From positions 2,349-13,522 of the forward strand of contig CAUDNR010000152.1 in NCBI GenBank assembly GCA_958430865.1: a stretch of 11,174 nt of DNA, written 5' to 3'. How positions within the stretch are numbered: position 1 is the stretch's first letter; each line of letters starts with the position of its first letter. The notes under the pieces were generated by a model, which was given only the letters and a program-made list of their open reading frames with translations, did no database searches and was not told where the DNA came from. A program made the translations under genes and the position numbers. The DNA is from Entrophospora sp. SA101. Taxonomy: Eukaryota > Glomeromycota > Glomeromycetes > Entrophosporales > Entrophosporaceae. Positions 1 to 6,508 of the stretch are shown piece after piece.

Positions 1-189
1 TCAGAACTAAGCCATATAATGACATAAATTTTATGTACTTTTGTTATGTGGTATTTTGCGTAATTATCAAAAAACATCATCCAAATACTTTTTGGAGGGC
101 AGTGTATACAAAATTATTTTAAATAAAAAAATTTTTTTTTGTACACATTTAATTTGTATCACATGATTTGATCATAAGTTTCAATTTAG
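1..189. other. AT-rich spacer, no gene seen
   Basis: No coding frame here is supportable. The stretch is dominated by A and T runs. A weak inverted repeat can be seen around 103-150, where TGTATACAAAA near 103 faces TTTTTTGTACACA near 140. It begins close to a CAGTG that resembles the end of a DNA transposon, but no matching right end or target duplication was found, so I do not call an element. Confidence 0.5.
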
Positions 190-252
190 CAGATCTCTCA
201 ATTTAACAGATAAATTTTCTGGAAAAAATATCCGTTAAATTGAGACTCACTG
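190..252. repeat. 63-bp foldback repeat with pogo-like ends
   Basis: Seen in the sequence: the arm CAGATCTCTCAATTTAACAG at the left faces a right arm whose reverse complement begins CAGTGAGTCTCAATTTAACG. The inner TCTCAATTTAAC core is identical in both arms. CAGT...CTC...TTTAACG resembles the ends of pogo/Tigger-type Tc1-mariner elements and is close in pattern to the element at 676-828. A TA lies one base outside the left arm and two bases outside the right arm (TGTA), so a clean TA duplication is not proven. Most likely this is a MITE collapsed to its two terminal repeats. Confidence 0.5.
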
Positions 253-535
253 TGTATTTTGTTGAAAAAAATCTTGTTGCAAGGAGCTTCTACTAATACC
301 TGGTATCCTATTCCAATAACAGAACAAGAAGAAACAGCACAGCAAAATGAAAAAAATTATGAATATAAAAGAGTTGTTATCAATTATTAATTCTATACTT
401 CTTTCCCTTCCTGAAACATTACAACCAAAATATAGTAGTTTGAATAATAAAACAAAGGGAAACTTATTAATAATTTTGCAAGAATTAAGAAATATATATG
501 ATACTGTTGAAACAGTTGAAGAATTTTCAGATTAA
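244..535 (+). pseudogene. unrecognised coding-like fragment, split between two frames
   Basis: Not recognised. One frame is open from 244 to about 375 and carries a protein-like stretch reading WYPIPITEQEETAQQNEK. A second frame opens at the ATG at 347 and runs to a TAA at 533-535, giving 62 residues with an amphipathic helical look (LLSIINSILLSLPETLQ, then NLLIILQELRNIYDTVETVE). The two frames meet at a run of seven A at 350-356, and one A fewer would make them continuous. The start is unclear: a stop at 241-243 precedes the first frame, and an acceptor-like AG at 282-283 could open it as a terminal exon. It could be a last exon of a gene lying to the left, a pseudogene with an indel, a sequencing error in a homopolymer, or a real 62-residue small protein. 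Confidence 0.3.
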
Positions 536-673
536 TTATATATTATTAATAATAATAAAATAAAATTGCTGATCAAAAAGAATTTTCTGGAATTTTTTTT
601 TACTGTAGATCCCTACTTTTAAGGAAATCCCATTTCGGGGAATAATCCTGATTGTAAATTGATATTATATTAA
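536..673. other. AT-rich spacer
   Basis: Follows the stop at 533-535 and leads to the MITE. It holds A/T runs and short TTAATAAT repeats. I see no gene or clear signal in it. Confidence 0.5.
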
Positions 674-675
674 TA

Positions 676-828
676 CAGTTGAACCTCGTTTTAACGAATA
701 TATGAGACACACAAGAAATCACCAAAATTTCTAATCGCATTTCAACAAATTTTTATGAAGACTTACAAATTTGTTGTTATGCGAATTAATTATAGTTGAA
801 CAAGATTCATTGAAATGAGGGTTTACTG
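676..828. mobile_element. pogo/Tigger-like MITE (153 bp) with TA duplication
   Basis: The left end reads CAGTTGAACCTCGTTTTAAC and the reverse complement of the right end reads CAGTAAACCCTCATTTCAAT. Over the first 24 bases 18 match, including the terminal CAGT. The element is flanked on both sides by TA (674-675 and 829-830), the target duplicated by Tc1/mariner-superfamily transposases. An inner pair of arms, 736-752 and 767-783, matches at 15 of 17 positions, so the whole element can fold back on itself. It encodes no protein and would depend on a transposase made elsewhere. Assignment to the pogo/Tigger group rests on the CAGT...CTCGTTTTAACGAA pattern of the ends and on the TA target; a related Tc1/mariner lineage is possible. 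Confidence 0.8.
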
Positions 829-830
829 TA

Positions 831-1273
831 TTATTAATAATATATTATAACGATAACAAATAAAAAGTACAATTCATTGTTGAAAATGATGCCTCTTTAA
901 TAACTTCTTCAACAGGCACAGTGTAATGTGCTTAAAGAATAACAAAAAACAAAGTGTGGAATTATTTCACAGTTGTAGATGGAAAAGGCAAATCCAATTA
1001 TTGAACTATAGAGGTAAGCATTTTTTTTGACTTTTGAAGCCATTTATTTCCAAAGTCAACTCTAAATTCAAATATTTTATATGGTATATACCGACTGTAT
1101 TTGAATTAGATTCGAACCAAATCATTGGTTCGGGTGCATTATTTTTTTTCAAATTTTCCAAATTGATCATATCGAGTGACACATTAGTTTTATCCAAATA
1201 AACTAAGCCACCCTTTCTCTTGAATGTAAAAATTCAATAAATAATATAAATAATATAATAAATATAATACGCA
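831..1273. other. spacer and probable VPS29 upstream region
   Basis: No supportable gene. The minus-strand open frame at 1006-1197 lacks an ATG and is not recognised. There is a donor-like GAG/GTAAGC at 1011-1019 on the plus strand, which could belong to a 5' untranslated exon of VPS29, but no matching acceptor is certain. A compact hairpin lies at 1113-1132, with arms CGAACCAA and TTGGTTCG around a four-base loop. An A/T-only stretch at 1235-1270 directly precedes the VPS29 start. Confidence 0.45.
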
Positions 1274-2172
1274 ATGGTGGTAAATATTTTTATAATTATT
1301 ATATAAATTCCATATAATTAACATTTTCTCTAATTCTATAATTAAATTTAAAGCTAGTTTTAGTATTAGGAGATCTTCACATTCCTTATCGTGTAAATGA
1401 TCTTCCATTAAAATTTAAGAAACTTTTAGTATGTTTATTTTATCTTTAAAGAATTCCTCCATTCGTCCATTTCTTTGGCTATATGTGTTGATTTTATTTA
1501 TGATAATTAGGTTCCAGGTAAAATTCAACAAATTATATGCACAGGAAATGTATGTGATAAAGAAACATTTGATTATTTGAGAACAATTGCTGGTGATGTT
1601 CATGTAGTTAGAGGAGATTACGATGAGGTACAGTATAATAGTTATTAATTTAAACCCTCATTTTTCTTATTATTATCTCTTACATTAAAATAATATCTCT
1701 TAAAATAAATAAGTTTGCAAATTGGCCACTCTCCAAGATTGTCACTCATGGACATCTTCGTATTGGAGTGTTACATGGACATCAAGTAATTCCAATTGGT
1801 GACGCAGAATCATTATCAATTATAGCAAGACAAATGAACGTAGACATTTTATTAACAGGTCATACTCATCGTTTTGAAGCAATTGAATATGAAGGAAAAT
1901 TTTTTGTTAATCCTGGAAGTGCAACTGGTGCTTATTCAGGATTTAGTGCCGAGTATGTTTGTTGTGTCATCCTTTCATTGAATATGATTATTTCTCTTGC
2001 AATTCACTCATTATATAAATTTCAAACATTTAGGGAAATAATACCATCATTTATTCTAATGGACATTCAAGGGTCAGTGGTGACTACATATGTTTATCAA
2101 TTGATTGATGGTGATGTAAAGGTCGATAAGATAGAGTATAGAAAAACATTTGACTCTGAAAGAGTTGCGTAA
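1274..2172 (+). CDS. VPS29: vacuolar protein sorting-associated protein 29 (retromer subunit)
   Basis: VPS29 joins VPS35 and VPS26 in retromer, which recycles cargo from endosomes to the trans-Golgi network and plasma membrane. Five exons give 191 residues (human: 182): 1274-1279, 1354-1428, 1511-1627, 1714-1952, 2034-2172. The metallophosphoesterase fold is clear: GDLH (D9, H11), TGN (N40), GDYD (D63), HGH (H87), GHTH (H116, H118), then NPGSATGAY and [11 protein letters not shown]. In the family the GNHD motif of active phosphatases is changed; here Y64 sits where the catalytic His would be, so a scaffold rather than an enzyme is expected. L154 matches human L152, used to bind TBC1D5 and VARP. 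The first coding exon is only ATG GTG before GTAAAT. Its splice position matches that just before LVLVLGD in animal VPS29, which supports this start. The fourth intron (1953-2033) is 81 nt and stop-free. A possible poly(A) signal AATAAA lies at 2231-2236. Confidence 0.93.
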
Positions 2173-2955
2173 TAATAATACTATTTACTAATTTAACAAT
2201 TATTTGTATAATAATATATATTATAATGATAATAAATATTTCACATGATTCGAATCTTTATGACAAAAACAAATCTAAAATTTCAAACCTCCCCCCCCCA
2301 TTTAAAAATAAAAACTATTGGTAATCAAATAGTCAAGATTAGATGGGCCAAGAAACTAATAGGCACCGAGAATGTTAGCATTAGTAGCATTCATTATTGC
2401 TAACACCAATAACATTAGTAAAATTTATTAAATATTAAATTTATTATTGTTTTTAATAATAGTACTTATGATGATGATAACATTTATAATAATAATGGAT
2501 TTAGGCAAATTATTTAAAAAATATATATATATATCTATTTAGAACCACATTTTTATTAGAAATCTTATTACATTCATAGAACTTTTTCATCCAGCCATTG
2601 AAATCTTTAATTTACAATTTTTCAAATTTATATCATATTCCCTTTACCTACTACATTCACTCCATATATTTTTTTCTTTTCCTCTTAAAACTATTTAATT
2701 ACCAAGAAAGAAATATTGTAATCCAAATGACAAAGAAACCTACAATATGTGAACTGCATAAAATAATCAAATCAGAAAATTAAAAAGGTTGAAAGAAAAA
2801 CTATGAAAAACAAGAAAATTATAATAATTAATTATTGTTTGATTAATATTAATATTTATTTATCTGGAATTTACACTGGTTTTCATTAAAAAAAAAACAA
2901 TTAATATATTTGTGAGAATAGAACCAAAAATAATTTCTATTATAAAAAAATAATC
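2173..2955. other. convergent intergenic spacer between VPS29 and CDC26
   Basis: This 783-bp stretch receives the 3' ends of two convergent genes. It contains a C9 run at 2291-2299, unusual in such AT-rich DNA. It also has a hairpin at 2373-2405 with perfect arms TGTTAGCA and TGCTAACA, an AT dinucleotide run near 2520-2534, and on the minus strand AATAAA (2855-2860), a possible CDC26 poly(A) signal. The open frame at 2598-2783 is low-complexity and AT-driven, and I do not call it a gene. Confidence 0.5.
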
Positions 2956-3330
2956 TTACACTTTTTGTAAAAATTTTTGAAGCTCTTCAGCCTCAACAAT
3001 CAAATCGTCATTTTGTTCGGTTGATAATGTCCGCTGTTGCTGTTGTTGTTTTATCATAGTGACAAGTTCATTTTGTGTACATCCTTTCACATCATTATTA
3101 TTATAATCATTAAGAGTTTTACTTTTACTTTTACTATTACTACTAAACTTATTATTATTATTATTATTAATATCTTCTTCTTCCTCTTCTTCAGTTGTGA
3201 TTTTACGTTTGCCTTTTCCACTTATTCCTGGTGGTTGTAAACTTTTTTGTTTATAAATTTGACGAATATGCTCAAGTTGTTCTATGTCATCTTGTCTAAT
3301 CTCTAGTTTTGTTGGTTTTCGACGAAGCAT
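2956..3330 (-). CDS. CDC26: anaphase-promoting complex subunit CDC26 (APC12/Hcn1)
   Basis: CDC26 is a small subunit of the anaphase-promoting complex (APC/C), the ubiquitin ligase that drives exit from mitosis. In the family the N-terminal segment threads through the TPR superhelix of APC6/Cut9 and stabilises it. The N-terminus MLRRKPTKLEIRQDDIEQLE closely matches the conserved MLRRKPT-L-DDIE start of animal CDC26, and this is the whole basis for the call. The rest is low-complexity: Glu run 47-52, Asn run 55-60, Ser/Lys-rich 63-71, Gln run 95-99, then an acidic, probably helical tail at about 104-124. At 124 residues it is longer than human (85) or fission yeast (about 80) proteins, the excess being these tracts. 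It is a single exon. The N-terminal match fixes the start, with the ATG at 3328-3330. It is convergent with VPS29. The C-terminal half has no recognisable family, so a different downstream exon cannot be excluded. Confidence 0.85.
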   Translation of the reverse strand: MLRRKPTKLEIRQDDIEQLEHIRQIYKQKSLQPPGISGKGKRKITTEEEEEEDINNNNNNKFSSNSKSKSKTLNDYNNNDVKGCTQNELVTMIKQQQQQRTLSTEQNDDLIVEAEELQKFLQKV

Positions 3331-3356
3331 TATTTTTATGATTTACAAAAGAAAAT

Positions 3357-3394
3357 CTGGGTATCAAATTTTTTCTTTGAATTGATATACCCGG
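3357..3394. repeat. hairpin in the upstream region of CDC26
   Basis: CTGGGTATCAAATT faces AATTGATATACCCGG, an imperfect inverted repeat with a short T-rich loop. It lies 27 bp upstream of the CDC26 start, so it would fall in the promoter or 5' UTR. The right arm core TACCCGGATATT (3388-3399) recurs in perfect inverted form at 3854-3865. Confidence 0.5.
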
Positions 3395-3399
3395 ATATT

Positions 3400-3732
3400 T
3401 TACAGGTTGAACAATAAATTCGTTATATATGGGAAAAAGGTTGCAATAATTTGAATTCTCTTTTTCATTCTTCATCTTTGGAAACTATTAATATTTAATG
3501 ACCTTATCAATTCTAATATAGACCACAATTATTATATGAATCTGATTTTTTATGACGCGGAAATTAAAAGTTGAATAAACTGAGACATTAGAACTTTAAA
3601 GCTCACCCCACAATTCCAAAAGCAAGGTCTTTATATTTAAAACTATTTTATCAAATATATGGCCAAATAAGCATATATTTTGAAATCTTATTAACGTAAA
3701 TTATTAATTACAACTTTTGTGTGATTATATGC
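3400..3732. other. spacer upstream of the orphan exon
   Basis: AT-rich DNA. I looked for exons that could splice to 3735 and found no convincing coding stretch on either strand. Confidence 0.4.
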
Positions 3733-3734
3733 AG

Positions 3735-3831
3735 TAGACTTGCTGTTCGAAATTTGGAATATGGTTCAGACAGTATAGATTTGCAACCATTCATTAATGT
3801 TATTGACGCTATTTTAAAATTTATCACATGA
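3735..3831 (+). pseudogene. orphan terminal-exon-like fragment, unrecognised
   Basis: The acceptor-like TTATATGCAG ends at 3734. It is followed by an open frame of about 31 residues (RLAVRNLEYGSDSIDL, then QPFINVIDAILKF) ending in TGA at 3829-3831. The composition is unlike the surrounding AT-driven frames: it has balanced charged residues, a Gly-Ser-Asp turn and a hydrophobic heptad-like tail, so it reads like the last exon of a real protein. The same frame is open back to 3700. No matching upstream exon is visible between 3331 and 3700, so it may be a fragment left by duplication or transposition. I do not recognise the family. Confidence 0.35.
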
Positions 3832-5161
3832 CAGCAAAAATACTCACTCAATCAATATCCGGGTAATCATTAAAGTATTCAGATATTCATTTGATCATTA
3901 ATTAACTATTCAGTGAATGATTATTTATTGATGAATGTTCAGTGAATGTTCAAGATAAATTTTAAAATTTATTAGTCATTTTACATTCTGTCAAAAAAAC
4001 AAAATGTGGATCAAGTTTTGTTCCTTTGAAGTCATTGTATTTCCAGCTGATTAAATAATCTCTCACTTGAAGTGGACATTGTAAGTGCATAGTAACTAAC
4101 TGACAAAACAGGGAATCTATTTTATTTTAAGAATGGATCATCTTTCCATATCTAACTTGAATCACTCTTTAATTTGCTTTTCTTCAAAATATGAGCAGCA
4201 GAAGACTTTTCCCCTCTCATTATTATATTATTGCTTTCTCCTATTACAGTGGCTGAAGACTATTCTTCCATTTTAAATGAACGAAAGTGAAATAATTGAT
4301 TAATTTAATTAATTAGAAACGAACAAACAGAGAATTTATTTGAACATGAGAAAAATTTCATTTCGATTCAATTGCACAAGATATTGATTATTATTATATT
4401 TGGTCAATTAGTCAATGATATCTGTCCGATTAACTAAATATTTACTGAATATTCAATGAATATGTGGTAGAATTTTTTGCAGAAATCATTGGTGAGTAAA
4501 TTTTTGAAAACAAATTAGGAAAATTTATCTTCTGCTACAACTTTTGTATTTGTCATTGTTATAATAATATTTATTTAAATATAAACCATTGATTTACTTC
4601 TCTATCTTTTTCATCATCATCATTATCATTATTAACAAATCCGTTAGATTCATCAATAACCATTTACATTTTTTTCTAGATTAGTACACTGCAGCCATAA
4701 AAAAATCTATAATTGTAGCCACATTATCATTTGAAGATTCCAATTTTTTTGGTTGACGATGAATGTAACCGCTGAAAGAACAAATTTGTCCAACTATTTA
4801 TAATTATTTTTTGCCAATGTTTAATAGCAAAATACTTTGATAAGGTTTAGTAGTCTTCATACCACCAGTTTGAATCCAACCTATTATAACATATATTTAT
4901 GTATATATTTACTACCTCTAAAAAATATGGGGCATACTGCAACAAAACCACGCAAAGTGAACATTGGTATTACCAAGGATTTCAGGGATCAAAATTTAGT
5001 CATTGTTATCACAATTGCATTGTAATGCTCCATTTGTTAATCTTTTAACTTTATTTGGACACATGTGAGGCATTTTTTCACATTCATAATGATCATTTAC
5101 CAAATAAAATATAATACAATTTTTTGTGACCAAATCAAAACACATCTTTATATGAATCAGT
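3832..5161. other. decayed repeat region, probably old transposon body
   Basis: No intact gene. Near the left side there are repeated TTCAGTGAATG motifs (3909-3919 and 3938-3948, with a related TTCAATGAATA at 4452-4462). Near the right side lies the hAT transposase remnant. The region may be the mutated body of that hAT element, but no earlier transposase domains are readable and I could not identify its terminal inverted repeats or 8-bp target duplication. A short acidic minus-strand frame around 4560-4665 (Asp/Asn-rich) and the frame at 4837-5025 have no recognisable content. Confidence 0.4.
3876..3948. repeat. cluster of TTCAGTGAATG repeats
   Basis: TTCAGTGAATG occurs exactly at 3909-3919 and at 3938-3948, spaced 29 bp. 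Partial copies are TATTCAG at 3876-3882 and TATTCAT at 3884-3890. Each copy is nearly self-complementary (ATTCA-TGAAT). Clusters of short subterminal repeats are typical transposase-binding sites of hAT elements, which fits the hAT remnant 1.2 kb away, but the link is inference. Confidence 0.45.
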
Positions 5162-5465
5162 AAGTTATTAATTGAATTTGATCACAATCCATTTGATTGG
5201 TGAATTTTATAAAAACAAAAACAAACTATCCCATTCTTACAAAACTTGCTCGCCAATTTCTGCGACTTCAACACCAAGTGAACAATTGTTCAGTCGTGCA
5301 GGAAATTTATTAACTACTAAAAGGTCAAGTTTACATTTAGAATCATTTAAACAACATATGTTATTTTTAAATCTATTCACCCATCAAATTGATTTTGAAT
5401 GCAATAAACATCAAAATTGTTGGTATTTCTACACTTTCAACCAGATGGATGTATTTTTTGCGTAA
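5162..5465 (+). mobile_element. hAT transposase C-terminal (dimerisation) remnant, broken
   Basis: The hAT superfamily dimerisation region is recognisable but split over three frames. At 5174-5200 the frame reads EFDHNPFDW and is then closed by TGA at 5201-5203, where the family usually has a second Trp. Around 5229-5265 another frame reads YPILTKLARQFL, the usual next segment. From about 5250 the third frame reads ISATSTPSEQLFSRAGNLL, then TTKRSSLHLESF and MLFLN, the family's most conserved block (ATSTPSERLFS...KR..L). At least two frameshifts and one stop therefore inactivate it. The stop of the last frame is at 5463-5465. No catalytic DDE domain, zinc finger or terminal repeats were found, so only the tail of an old element is visible. 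It lies in the same direction as the oxysterol-binding protein gene downstream. Confidence 0.85.
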
Positions 5466-6508
5466 TGAATGGATGACAGATTGATTTTTGAGATAAACAT
5501 GAATGATCGCATCACCGGTACTAGTCAAGTAGTAATATTAATAAATATACTCTTTCTAAAAAAAAATGGATGGAACAAACCATATCAGCCGATTTGGTTT
5601 TTTGGATCTTTTTTTCAAACCTTATATCTTATTGTGTCTCGACGTTAATCACGTTAAACATGATGTATAAACTGGTCAATAGAATGGTAATTAACCCCAA
5701 AAAATTTATAAAAAAACTATTTTACTATTCGGTAGCCCGTCAAACCAATGGCCCCATCTCAAAACAAATGGGTTTTTGCTAGTATAAAGTATTCATAACG
5801 TTATGATCACACCGTACTGGATTTTGGGTTCAAACAAAATCAGCGCATATGCTCTATTGAAATGCCAACTTTTATTAGAAAACCATCAACCCTTTCAATT
5901 AAGGGTTTTTCGAAAAAACAAATACTTAAATAGAGTAAATCAGCTATTTTAACATTATTAGATTTTTTACACAAAACTTAAAAGCACTCATGGTGGTTAA
6001 AAACCAGAGGGTGGTATCAAACATCAGATTATATATTTGTTGAAATCAACGCTAAAACCATTATCATTGATATCTGTAAGTGCGAAATGTGAATAGTTAG
6101 CTCCATTTTATTTTTATTTTTATTTCTTTGTAAGTGATGATGTATAGAGTTTGAAGTTGGGGGATTTTACAAATTCTACAACCTTTTCCGAATTCTACCA
6201 TGTATTCCCGATATAACAATCTGATAAAGTAACCAATTTAAAAAAATCTACAAAGCTAAATTTTAATTCGTGATCCACGAGTGTATTGATTGGTGTTTGA
6301 ATGTTCTTATCTCTCCCTCCCTTAAAAGGATTTTGGTTTTTGATGCATTAATATCCTATGTTCATATGAATATTCACAAGTATTAGAACACAATTCGTGG
6401 AAATCGTTCGTCACATCCATACAGATGTTCCAAAATTGGAAATTAATTAATGTAAAAAATTATATTTATTTTGATTTGTTTTCAATAATAATTTTCAGTT
6501 GAGAAATC
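5466..6508. other. spacer and upstream region of the oxysterol-binding protein gene
   Basis: About 1 kb without a supportable gene. The frame at 5570-5782 has an ATG and a hydrophobic stretch but no recognisable content. A perfect 14-bp palindrome TCATAACGTTATGA lies at 5793-5806, and a small hairpin AACCCTT/AAGGGTT at 5888-5907. TTTTCAG at 6492-6498, just before the ATG of the next gene, looks like an acceptor, so a 5' UTR intron is possible. Confidence 0.45.

Noticed and set aside
1110..1135. Minus-strand GGTTCGAATC resembling a tRNA B box
   Set aside because: The T-arm stem does not pair as required and no A box, anticodon arm or acceptor stem can be built around it; the motif is part of a simple hairpin.
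1006..1197. Minus-strand open frame of 63 residues with a fairly protein-like composition
   Set aside because: It has no ATG (it would start at TTG), no recognisable motif, and lies in the presumed upstream region of VPS29.
1190..1603. Two minus-strand frames (1190-1408 and 1415-1603)
   Set aside because: They are antisense to VPS29 exons and introns; the plus-strand protein is unambiguous.
2598..2783. 61-residue plus-strand frame
   Set aside because: Phe/Tyr/Ile-rich composition expected from T-rich DNA, with no motif and no splice or family support.
3037..3240. 67-residue plus-strand frame rich in Ile and Phe
   Set aside because: Antisense shadow of the Asn/Lys/Glu codon runs of CDC26.
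4837..5025. 62-residue plus-strand frame
   Set aside because: No recognisable domain; it lies in decayed transposon-like DNA.
5570..5782. 70-residue ATG frame with a hydrophobic segment, possibly a small membrane protein
   Set aside because: T-rich DNA gives hydrophobic frames by chance, and no family, conservation or expression evidence is visible.
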